Positions 35,631 to 46,600 of a DNA stretch of 64,000 nt are shown one piece after another; positions within the stretch are counted from its first letter, which is position 1, and each line of letters starts with the position of its first letter. The notes under the pieces are model-generated. The model saw nothing but the letters and a program-made list of their open reading frames with translations, was not told the DNA's origin and did not search any database. A program made the position numbers and the translations under genes. Origin of the DNA: Misgurnus anguillicaudatus (Eukaryota > Chordata > Actinopteri > Cypriniformes > Cobitidae); contig NC_073359.2 in assembly GCF_027580225.2 (NCBI RefSeq), positions 11,475,001-11,539,000 of the forward strand, in the 5' to 3' direction.

Positions 35631-36629
35631 GGTAACACTTTGCTTGAAGGGGTGTGCGTGGGGCTGACATGACACATTCATGATCGTGGCATGACATGTG
35701 TCGTGGACGTGAAGAAGATTTTGTGCACGTTTGTGGCAGCTGCCATTGGGTGTCATTTGCTCAATTATGTAATTTTTGATGCAAGGATGACATTGTTTGA
35801 GATGTCTTTGTTGTGACAACTTGACACATAAACCAATACAACACAACTTGTTATAAATTATAAACAATAATTATCAAACTTAAGAAACTACCTAGCTTTG
35901 TGGGTTAACAATGCATTAAACCATGATTTAAATGTCAGAAAGTGTTAATACTATGTCAAATATTATTAATACCCATCAAATAAACATTATGAACTGAAGA
36001 ATATTCATGATGCTCTTATAAAACTATTTAACAGAGTATTAACACTTAATGAAATTTTAATGACAAATTATATTTGTATCACTGGTAAAAAGTGGTCAGT
36101 TATGTTGTCTTGGTTAATGTCAAGATGTCATGGCAAGTTATGATGTATGGGTTAAAGCAACACTATGTAGTTTCCATGTTAAAAATGACTTACAGCTCCC
36201 CCATGTTGTTGAAAGTGCAACAGTGCCTGTTATCAGACACTCTTCTGCAGGCAGGGGGAGGGGCGGGACTGTGTTTCCTACCCTCCACCGCCACTTTCAG
36301 AGTGTGCTTGTAGCAGCTAGGAGGCTGCTCAGGTTGCAGCAACAGTACAATTTGTCCAGTTAAAAGTTGTTCTATCACTGAAATAATTTTAGAGACATTA
36401 TTTAAATGTAAAAAACTACATAGTGTTGCTTTAATGTCAATTTGTAATAACAAAGACATCTCAAACAATGTCATCTTTGCAATAAAAATGACATAATTGA
36501 ACAAATGACACTTAATGACAGTTGTCATAAACATCCATAAAATCTCCTTCATATTCATGACACGTGTCATGTTATGATTATGAATGTGTCATGTCAGCCT
36601 TATGAACACCCCTTCAAGTAAAGTGATGT
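35631..36629. mobile_element. foldback element (GGTAACACTTTGCTTGAAGG ends)
   Basis: GCTTGAAGGGGTGTGCG on the left pairs with GAACACCCCTTCAAGT on the right. The motif GGCTGACATGACACATTCAT occurs on the left and its inverse near 36580. Deeper sequences (GATGACATTGTTTGAGATG) also pair. It is split by TTAA MITE copy B. Confidence 0.85.
36152..36434. mobile_element. TTAA-flanked MITE, copy B
   Basis: Same family as 8167-8451, with ends AAAGCAACACTATGTAG and CTACATAGTGTTGCTTT and TTAA on both borders. The two bodies are nearly identical, so both insertions look fairly recent. Confidence 0.9.
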
Positions 36630-36945
36630 TTTATGAAAAAGTTTTTATGATGTTTTTATGTGTCGTCAAAATGACCCACAACCTAATCAGTTTATATGTT
36701 AAAGGAATAGTCTACTCATTTTCAATATTAAAATATGTTATTACCTTAACTAAGAATTGTTGATACATCCCTCTATCATCTGTGTGCGTGCACGTAAGCG
36801 CTGGAGCGCGCTGCGACACTTCAATAGCATTTAGCTTAGCCCCATTCATTCAATGGTACTATTCAGAGATAAGTTAGAAGTGACCAAACACATCAACGTA
36901 TTTCCTATTTAAGACGAGTAGTTATACGAGCAAGTTTGGTGGTAC

Positions 36946-37176
36946 AAAATAAAACGTATCGCTTTTCTAAGCGGATTTAAAAGAGGAACTATATTTTATG
37001 GCGTAATAGCACTTTTGGGAGTACTTCGACTCGGCGCAGTAACACCCTCCCTCTACCATTATGAGAGGGAGAAGGGGAGCGGACTTTTCAGGTGAGTCAA
37101 AGTACTCCCAAAAGTGCTATTACGCCATACAATATAGTTCCTCTTTTAAATCCGCTTAGAAAAGCGCTACGTTTTA
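36946..37176. repeat. long hairpin: ~84 bp arms, ~67 bp loop
   Basis: The left arm (AAAACGTATCGCTTTTCTAA and GCACTTTTGGGAGTACTTC) pairs with the right arm (AAGTACTCCCAAAAGTGC and TTAGAAAAGCGCTACGTTTT) with few mismatches. The loop is GC-rich and contains CCCTCCCTCTACC against GAGAGGGAGAAGG. It is probably the core of a repeat starting AAAGGAATAGTCTACTC at 36702. Confidence 0.8.
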
Positions 37177-37988
37177 TTTTCAGTTGTGCAATGTGCAAGT
37201 GCAACTGTAGCGTGCAACTGCCTGCCAACGTGCAAGTGTGAATTTGAATTTCCTTTTGCGACAGTTATAACACAAATCACATCACACCCAATAATTCAAT
37301 CGCCTTTGCTTTATTTCCCACTCCAACATTTCAATTATTGCCCACTAAAAGCTGCACAGATATATTTGCTTACCTGAACTCTGTTGTCTGGTCTGAACTA
37401 GTTGATGCATGAAAACAGCACCCTGACTGGTTGACTGGCTCAAAGTATTTTGAGTATTTTAAAAATACAAAAATACTCATCTTAAATGTATTTAAATACA
37501 AATTACATTTCATTTTTTTCAAAGGCTTTAAAATACAAAATACAAAATACTATTTTGTATTTCAAATACGTATTTTAAATACATGTATTTGAAATACTGC
37601 CCATCCCTGCTTATCACAAGCATTTTACGTGTTATGAATAATAAGTGTGTAAAAATTAACACCAGGTTGAATAGTTTTTAAACAAAAACTGTATGTTACA
37701 TTAAAAATTTACTTTTTTGTTAGCCAATTTTAGCGCGATTTTGAACCATTTTGATTGGTGGCGCGCCAGACGTGCGCGGGTTAAGACCGACAAATACCAG
37801 CACTTTGAAGGGGTAAAAGAAACAAAAGGCTAAAAAAAGACACAATCTAAAAATACCAGGTTTCAAAGTTAATTTCAATTCGTTTAAACCAACCTATTTT
37901 AGTGTGCATATTTCAAATTTTTGTAATTTTTTATATGTTCCCTATCAACAGAATTTTAGCACAGTTTTGTTTCAAATCAACAGCATTT

Positions 37989-38330
37989 GCCGCACAACAT
38001 TTTGCACATTGTGAATAATAACTAACATATAACAAATAACAATAAGCTAATATTTCAAATTTACAACATTTTTGGATGTTCCACATCAGCAGAATTTTAT
38101 CACACTTCCAATCAACAGTATTTTTTGGCAAGTTCCAACAAAATATATCTATGCATTTTTGCGGTTTGCCGCACAACATTTTGCACATTGTGAATAATAA
38201 CTAACATATAACAAATAACAATAAGCTAATATTTCAAATTTACAACATTTTTGGATGTTCCACATCAGCAGAATTTTATTCCAATCAACATCATTTGTGG
38301 CAAGTTCCAACAAAATATATCTATGCATTC
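37989..38330. repeat. two-copy tandem duplication, period ~179 bp
   Basis: GCCGCACAACATTTTGCACA begins a unit at 37989 and again at 38168. The following sequence (ATAACTAACATATAACAAAT, TTTGGATGTTCCACATCAGC) is near-identical in both. Confidence 0.85.
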
Positions 38331-39201
38331 ACGGTTTCATCGGACGCACGTGATACACGTCTGGATCCGAACCTTACTTCCGGTTTCGTTTTTTTTATGG
38401 TCTAAGTTGCTAAACTGATCTCTGAACAAATGCCTCGTCAAAAATAACAAATGTTTTGGTTTCCTAGGTAATCTATGTTTTGTTGTTTTGCTTGTTATAT
38501 AAATAAACTACGTTTAAAGTACTTTGTTGTTATTTATTATTAGCGGAGTTTACCGGAAGTTACTGCGGACCGCGACAGCCGCTTGTTTATGTTGTTACTG
38601 CTGACACCGTCTATATTAAAGTAACATTTTGAAATGTAATGTTGATGAATTTTACGTCAGCATGATTTGCATTTGTGGCACATTTGAAGGTATTTTCTTT
38701 TCAAAAGCGTTTCAAAGATTGCATGAGAGACATAACTGTAGTTTGAGCCCTAGTTTGAAATACTGCAGACACCTATGTAATGCCCACTCTAGGTACGCAT
38801 CTATAAACAAACCTATTAAAGCAAATGAAAACAAAAGAATTGATCATGAGAGCTTAAATAAGACACATCAGTCCATATTCAATGATGCTGTCATAATAGG
38901 AACATTAAACATCTCATCAAAACACCTTTTCTTTTCAAATTAGTCTTCAAAATGCCAATATAATATGAATAAGTCATGCATTTCCCGCGGTTAAGCATTT
39001 TTCATCTATTTAATATTTAATGGATCAGACAGCATGCCACTATGCAAGGATGAAAGACAACAACTTTTTGTGAAATATTTTTTGTCTTGTACTATTTTTA
39101 AACCAGTCAAAATAAAAACCTCATCTCTTGAAAGCTGCATTGATGACATAATACTGGTGTACAAATCTATTGGCTGTATACATTTGTACATTAGTTGAGT
39201 C

Positions 39202-39845
39202 TGAAAAAGTGCTGAAAATGAATATTATTATTTGTTCAAATGTTAGTGAAGTCCTTAAAATGCTCAAAAACTTTGCCTGGGCAAAGGATGCCACATGGGC
39301 ATGGAAGGGGGCCCCTGTAGTGCCCATTTTGGGTCCCATAAACGTTTATTTATTAGCTCCATCTAACATGAAATCAGTCATTTTGGATTTTGTAAAAATT
39401 GCGTGTGGTAAACCTCTTGTTCGGCCTAAACGTGTATTAATTATTTTGTGCATGATAGGGCCATGACATAACATGGGATACATCGCAAGTTGTCTATATT
39501 GTAGATCGACCAGTGCAGATGTCCATAAAAGGTGAATTACAGTGAAAAACATGCTTTAAAGATCTATAGCAAACGTTCGTGATTAAAATCTTTTTATTTA
39601 GAGGGGATGTGTGAAAGTTTTCCATGGTGAATACTTTCTTGAAAAAGTGCTGAAAATGAATATTATTATTTGTTCAAATGTTATTGAAGTCCTTAAAATC
39701 AAAGGATGCCACATGGGCATAGAAGGGGGGCCCTGTAGTGCCCACTTTGGTCCCATAAATGTTCTTTTTTTTTTAACTCCGTCCAACATGAAGTCAGTAA
39801 TTTTGTATATTGTGAAAATTGCATGTGGAGAACCTCTTGTTCGGC
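39202..39845. repeat. direct repeat pair, spacing ~440 bp
   Basis: GAAAATGAATATTATTATTTG, GGATGCCACATGGGCAT and ACCTCTTGTTCGGC occur in the same order at about 39202-39424 and 39641-39845 (shown shortened). The second copy lacks a short internal piece. Confidence 0.75.
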
Positions 39846-39935
39846 GAATACTTTCTCGAATCTCAGACTAATATGTAACGACAGCGACAGTAAAGAAAAC
39901 ATTTTGATTTACACAAAAAAAGAAACACTAAACTG

Positions 39936-40759
39936 TAGAGCCCGACCGATAAAGGATTTTAAAGGCCGATACCGATACAAATGTTTGTTGGTTTTAAAAT
40001 CCGATATTCCGATATATCGGACGATTTTTTTTTTTTTAAACGCGCAACAAACCATTAACAGATTTCCCCAACATTAGTTATTTGTAGTTATGTATGAGTT
40101 TTAAAGCAACACCAAAGAGGTTTTTTTTACCTTAAAATAACGTTTCCAAAAAAGTTTCAGTGGTTCATCCACTCAAAACAGTGTGAATGGCACTTTCACA
40201 TACACGTTGCAGCCCTCTATCGGCCAAAATCGCACTAAAGAAGTTTCCAACCGTCGGGTAGTGGTCCTGTAGTTCGAGTGAAAACTACAAAAACTTGCTT
40301 TACGGCAGACCTACAATCCAATCAGAGCCAGCTATGCTGCAGTATTTACGACAGTGGTAATGAACAATTACGCTTCTAACCTGTAGGGGGAGCAAAGAGC
40401 AATAAGTCTTTAGTGTTGCTTTAACTAAAAAATATGATAATGCATTTTAAAAAGAAACTTGTTTCTTTTATTTTCTCGTGACCAACTCACTATGAACTCA
40501 CTTAACCGTTGTTCTCTCTGCCCGACTCTGGCAAAATCAGCAGGTTGCAGGATGTGTTACGCCTTATACACGAGTGTTTCCAACAGGGAGGTTGTAGAGT
40601 GCCCTCTGGTGGACAAACTATACAACGGGAACACTCATGACATGGTTGAAGGCTATTTCGTCCTTTTTTTTTTATTCATTTATCGGCCATTATGAATGCT
40701 GATACCGATAGTTTGGAAAATGCCTAATATCGGCCTGCCGATATATCGGTCGGGCTCTA
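39936..40759. mobile_element. 824 bp hAT-type element with TSD CTAAACTG
   Basis: Ends TAGAGCCCGACCGATAAAG and CGATATATCGGTCGGGCTCTA (last bases TCGGTCGGGCTCTA) are inverted. CTAAACTG is duplicated at 39928-39935 and 40760-40767. It contains TTAA MITE copy C. Confidence 0.9.
40101..40424. mobile_element. TTAA-flanked MITE, copy C (diverged)
   Basis: TTAA borders with AAAGCAACACCAAAGAGG and CTTTAGTGTTGCTTT ends, matching copies A and B only in the outer ~12 bases. The body differs, so it is a sister subfamily. Confidence 0.8.
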
Positions 40760-40912
40760 CTAAACTGTAAAAAGTGAAAGTTGGATTAACTTACTTCAAT
40801 TACTAACTTTAAGTGAAAAATTTAAGTTGATAAAGCTTTTTTTTAGGTATTACCAATTGAACTAAAAATTTGAAATGTTTTTCAGCTAAATTTTTCCATT
40901 GTTCCACTTTTT

Positions 40913-41352
40913 TTAACTCTTTCCCCGCCATTAATGAGTTATCTCGTCAATTAAGAAAAAAACATTTGCATAAAAAAGAATTTTTATGTTAATCTGCAAT
41001 ACCGCGATTATTCACTAGGCACACTACCCAATTTATAAAAAACTGAAGCCAAAACATTATTTACTCATTTTTTAACTCTGTGTATGTTTTGATAATCATT
41101 CTGAATCTGATCTCTAACAAAAAAATTCACAAAAATGCAATTACTTTAGCTTTTTGGTAAAAAAAATGTTTTTAAAGAAAAAATACCCATATTTAAGAGT
41201 TTATAAGCAGAGAAAAACTAAGATTAAACTTTTTCCCGTTTTGTTTGTTTGAAAGCAGAGGGTCTGGAAGGTATTTTGTGAAACTTTTGTGAAAATTACA
41301 AAAAATGTTGGGGGGCAACTTTTCAAAATATGGCTGGCAGGGAATGAGTTAA
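40913..41352. mobile_element. TTAA-flanked element (CTCTTTCCCCGCC ends)
   Basis: TTAA followed by CTCTTTCCCCGCCA pairs with TGGCAGGGAATGAG followed by TTAA. No coding frame. Probably a piggyBac-type MITE. Confidence 0.75.
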
Positions 41353-43523
41353 AGTGCATGGCACTATCAAAACATTGGTTTGTTTGTTTGTTTGAGCATC
41401 ACTAGTCTGAAACAAGTAGATCTAATGGTAGGACAGAGATCTCCAAATGGGGACATAAACTTAAGATGGGCGGCAACTCCAAAAGGCAGTTGGGCAGTAA
41501 AACTTTGATGACGACGGGCGTTTCAATCTTACAGAAAACTGCAGAGCTTTCTGCAAAGTTTTCATGGTGGGCCGTTTATTCAGCAAAAGAAAATAAATTT
41601 TGCTGAATTGGTTTACAGTTTAAAGTCTGAGGCCTGGGTGAAGATGATAAATAAGAGATTATAGCAAAATCTGCATAAAATTGAGGAGCTTTCAAATAAA
41701 ATGCAAGTGTGGTTGCTTAAGATATGCAGAAATTGCCCTAAATCATATAAGCCTAAGCAAATAAAAATAAATGGCAATGAAAACAGCATTCATAAAGCAC
41801 TTTTAACAATACAGCTGGTAAACACCCATAAATAAGAAGGCGAAGCACAGAAAACGTCCGTTTTAGATTTATCAATCACAGTCTGCATATTAAATAAGAG
41901 AAAACAGTGATGGATATTAATTGGTTGTTCATTATTTATGGTGGGGCTCCAAATGCTCCCAACAACAGATTTATAACATTGATTCATTCAACAACAACAA
42001 CAACAGCAGTAAACTATGAGCTGACTGAAGAACTAAAGAGAACTTTCTCTGTATTACTTTCCAGAAGGTTTGCAATGTATGACAAATCACATATGAACTT
42101 TTTCAATTTGTCAATTGACCTCTATAGCTTAATTCATTGTTTTGCATTTAGCTGTGCAAGGTAAAACAGAATAAAGAAAAAGCATGATGAATTCAAAAAT
42201 CTAACAAATTTGTCATTCATGTCCAAAGCATAAATTGTCTAAATATGAGGAACAGTAGCGACGCTTGCTGTAATAAACACCACAATTCAAAGAAACTGAC
42301 CATCGCTGTATGTGTTGTACAAAATACGATTTAATTAAGAAACAAACACCCATAAATAAGAATACTAAGGTGAAGGGAGCACAGGCGCGATCTGAAATAC
42401 TCACCTAGAACCAAAACCAGGAAGAATTTACAATGAACATCTTTGAAATGGATTTATTTATTCACTTATTCAATGTGCTGGTTTAAACTAGTAATTAGTA
42501 ATAGAACTGGTTTGGATTCTGTAATCCTACTGTTTTAAGCCGAAACGGAAATGAAAACCAATATAAACAGCATAATTTCTATCCCATACATACAAGCAGT
42601 CAGATTTCTGTCAGATTAATACATTTGTTTACCACCCAGTGTTAGATAACTCAATATTTCGTTTTTCTTTTCCAACTTCAGCCTTTTCGCAATCTTTTTT
42701 TATGATACTGAACTGAAACTTCTGGCAATGCAGAGAAATACTGAGAAGAAAAATAGTAATAAACTGTCAGATTTAAGAATTAATGCATTCGTATATCTCA
42801 CGACACACCTGTCACAAACAAGTCTGAGTCATAAAGAATTATATTTTGCTTAAAAAAAAAGTACGCCTTTTTTACATTTCCACTGTAATTAGTAATTCTT
42901 ATTATCACAATGAAAAAAACCTGAACTGGATTTTAAGGACTGCATTATTGCATTATGGTAATGAGAAATAAAAAAAAATTCATTATGGTAATGAGAATTT
43001 GATTATTTACTTTAATTTAATTCTGAACAAAATGTAATAATGTACCAGTCCCAAAACTAAGCTTGTTTTATATATGCAAAATATAATTTCTATATGACCC
43101 GAACAAGTTTTCACCCACACATCCTTTACCAGAAACCAAACATTCATAGAGGTATATGTAGAACCATGAAAATAAGCGGTAAACACGTGAGCACTGGTTT
43201 CATCATGTCTTAAGGCAATGAAGCACATAAGAGTATAATTCAACAGAAACAACACCAGACCGCCAACGAAAGAATAAACAGAGTAAATACCGGTTAGTCT
43301 GAATCAAAATTCACATTGTGCAAAGTTTGGCTGATTGCTTTCTTAAGCCAATACAAGTCGGATCTGAGCATGACCACAAACACACCCAAAAACCAAACAC
43401 AGAAAGATCGGCATTATTAATACAGTCCGGGATCAAATCCAGTACTATCCTGCTGTAATGTTAAGAAGCCGCTGTGTGGGCCGTTATGTAGATGTATCAG
43501 TCTTCCCGTTGAGAGTTTATCCT
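41353..43523. other. intergenic region downstream of armh3, no gene seen
   Basis: AT-rich with short open frames only. ACACCCATAAATAAGAA occurs at 41822 and 42347 within similar surroundings, so part is repetitive. The left part may include other repeats and the right part the armh3 3' UTR. Confidence 0.4.
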
Positions 43524-43616
43524 TCAGGATATCGAGGAGAATTCCTTCAGCAGATGATCTTGACTCATCGTGCTTAAAGAAACGTTCTTCCTCACGTTCA
43601 GACTGATGGAGCGTAC
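43524..43616 (-). CDS. armh3: armh3 last coding exon
   Basis: Encodes [20 protein letters not shown] then [10 protein letters not shown] and TGA, matching the human end LLKEFSTIS. Acceptor TCTCCAG. A longer open frame overlapping it is out of frame with the gene. Confidence 0.93.
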   Translation of the reverse strand, partial: VRSISLNVRKNVSLSTMSQDHLLKEFSSIS

Positions 43617-46600
43617 CTGGAGAAAGATCATGGGACTTGATCAGTGCAATGTCACAAAACAAACCTTAATATTGCCAGCGTATTTTGTGCGTATTTATGC
43701 GGACAACTACATCAGCAGGTCACGGCACACGACCAAAAAGCATAACAAATTGCTGAATAAAGTTGTTAAGGGCTTATTATAGTTGTTCGTACATCCTAGA
43801 GAACTTTGGTGCAGTTTTTTGAGCTAAATCATTACCGTTTTTTCCTGACTACAAGAGTATAAGTCGCATTAGTCAAAAATGCGTTTTAAAGAGAAAAAAT
43901 CATATAAAAGTCGCACTGGACTATACGTCGCATTTATTTAGAAAATGATTTCACAAAATCCAAGACCAAGAACAGACATTTAATCTGGATAGGTTATTTA
44001 ACTAAACAATGGCAAACAGAAGAGTAAGCTGAATAGGTGTCCGTACATTTATTCCGCTAACACAATAGCGTTAGCAATACTGACATCGCGGACACGCGCG
44101 TCGAACTTTTGGGTTTCAATCGGCTTGTTACTTTAAGATGCGTGTCATGCAATATCCACTTTTTGCCGCATGGTTGTAGTATTTTTTTACTAAATAGAGG
44201 GTATGCATATGACGTCACCGTCGGTGAGAGGGACTGCGGTTACGCCCACTGAGTGGCAAAAGATAGAGCGGCAGCATTAATTAGAGTACAGCGTGACATC
44301 GTCGAAAACACGGTGAAAACGCGTCGAAATGGGAAAAAGCTGTTGTGCGATAGACTGTACTAACAAGAATTCAGCGCTATCGTTTTACAGACTGCCAAAA
44401 AAACACAGAAAGGAGAAATAAATAGATCGTTCATGCCAACGTCCACAGACCACAGGTGGGTTGATAAGTTGCTAGGGTCACTATCAAGCAGAGGTTTTAC
44501 TTTCTACTTAAAAGTATTTTTCAAGTATTTGTATTTTATTCGTGTTTTTCTTTGTAAAACACATTCCAAAGCATATTATCATAATTTTTACTCTATTACA
44601 TTTCATAAATACACGTGTTTGCTTTACATTTAATATTGAAGTACATTAACGTACATTCACTCAAGTAAAAGTAAACAATTTTAATGTAATTAGGTATTAA
44701 ATACATTTTAATATGCAATATCAAAGAATACACAGTATGATTCTATGCTTATGTAGTGAAATAATGTTTTTCCCAATACAAACAACCTAATAAAGCACAG
44801 ATGATAGGAAAATGTAACTAATTAAGTATTGTCCACCTCAAGTCCAACTTAAGTTAATCGAAGCTGATAATAGTCAGTTTACTGGCATTTTCGCAGCAGC
44901 CCCTATGAAAACCAGACATTTTGTTGCACGTTTTGCCATTCAACCGGGCGAGCTCTCGCGTGGTCACGTGGAAAAGTGACGTCAATGCATACCCTCTATA
45001 CTACAATAAATACATGAAGAAGAATCACCAGAAGCGTTTCATATTTGGGGCTTTCAGTCCTGATGTGTTTTTATTTTACAGCAACTGTTTGAAAATTTGT
45101 GTCACTTTCAACCGGTCGGTGTGCTTTCGCTAGACTCAGGGCACAACTGAAAGTTAGGGGTGACAAAATATATATATATCTTTTATCTTGGTACTGACGA
45201 AATTTCATCGAAACCTATAGAGGAGAAGGTATTTAAATGAATCGCAGAAATTTGGTATTTAGTTTATGGTGGTAGATTGGCGAATGTCACAACATCAGAA
45301 CTGCAGACAAATATCAGATATAATGAGAAAGTTAAAAACAAAAACATGTAAATAAGCAGCATTTTCGGTCACACACCTTCCATTGACATCCATATATAAC
45401 TTTTCCCTTTGATTTCTAATATTAAAAATATCATAACTTTCTTAATCCTTAACGGATTTTTCAGGTATCTTTGTAAATGGGAACATCTGCTCTGTCTAGT
45501 CACGTGATAAATTTTGAGCTTTGGGTTTTTTGAAAATGTTGTCATCATACCTAATTGCATACAAAACATACCTGGGTGACTGAATAGGCTAAACCCAATC
45601 CTAAATGTAACAATCTGTCAATTCCTCCAAAAAACAGCGTGAGACGCACTTCAGAGTATAATTTTTTTTCCAGACAAAAATGTTTTGGATTACTTTATTT
45701 GGACAAATAATAGACAGTATCGCTTTGAGGCAGCTCAGCACAAGAATTTTTAATTCATGTAGTATTTTAATTTGAATAAAAATGAGGTCCGTGACCACTT
45801 AACTTTGTTGCATCTTCACTCTCCTAACTCAAGTCGTCTAAAATCAGACCTTTAAAATGTATGCATTTAGCAGGCGCTTTTATCCGAATCAACTTATACT
45901 TGCATTCAAGATATACATTTTATCAGTATGCATGTTTCCTGGGCCCATGCCCTTTATGCGGCGTTCACATAGGAAGCGGTGTGCGCTGCGCTCGCCGCTG
46001 GGTTCAGCGCAGCCAATCGATTTGTGCTCTGCTGGCCAGACCAAAGTAGGCCGGGTTTTCAATAAATTACTACAGTGTTTATATTTGGGTTAAATAGTGG
46101 ATGAGGAATACAGAGACTGATGTTGCCCGTCTCTATTTCACGTAACTTAAGGCTGCCTACCTTCAACAAACTACTTGACTTAAAACACACCCGACATCCC
46201 TACTGAAAAATACAGCAAAGACCAGCATAAGCTGGTAGGTGGTTTTAGCTGGTTTAAGATGGCAGTAGCTGGTCTAGGCTGGTCCTCCCAGCCTGGCAAA
46301 GCTGGTGGGGCAGCTGGTCTTACAGCCTGACCAGCTAAATCCAGCTAGACCAGCTGAAAAAGTGACCAAAACACAGCTAGACCAGCTTGCTAAACCAGCA
46401 ATACCAGCTAAAACCAAGCTGGGAGACCAGCTAAAACCAGCTCACCAGCTTATGCTGGTCTTAGCTGGATTTTTCAGTAGGGATGCCAACTTGAATTGCT
46501 ACGTATTTCCATGACACGGCTTTCTTTCCAATGTCTCTCTAGGATAGAAAACTTGTATTATAAAGCTCCTGGATTTCCGAAACACACAGTAAGCTTTTTG

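Larger units (their letters stand above)
35294..37609. mobile_element. 2.3 kb hAT-type element with TSD CTTATCAC, carrying nested insertions
   Basis: Ends CAGAGATGGGCATAAATAC and ACTGCCCATCCCTG are inverted, and CTTATCAC is duplicated at 35286-35293 and 37610-37617. The arms hold arrays of AAATACAAATACAAAATA. Inside are a foldback element (35631-36629), a TTAA MITE within that (36152-36434), and a hairpin segment (36946-37176). No transposase frame is left. Confidence 0.9.
37618..39927. other. intergenic stretch with duplicated segments, no gene seen
   Basis: Holds a direct tandem duplication (37989-38330), an interspersed repeat shared with 51284-51440 (38456-38615), and a direct repeat pair at 39202 and 39641. 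No exon of a known gene was recognised. Confidence 0.5.

Noticed and set aside
43417..43662. 81-residue frame ending FDPGLY
   Set aside because: It overlaps the true last exon of armh3 in another frame; the in-frame reading ends [10 protein letters not shown] as in the family.
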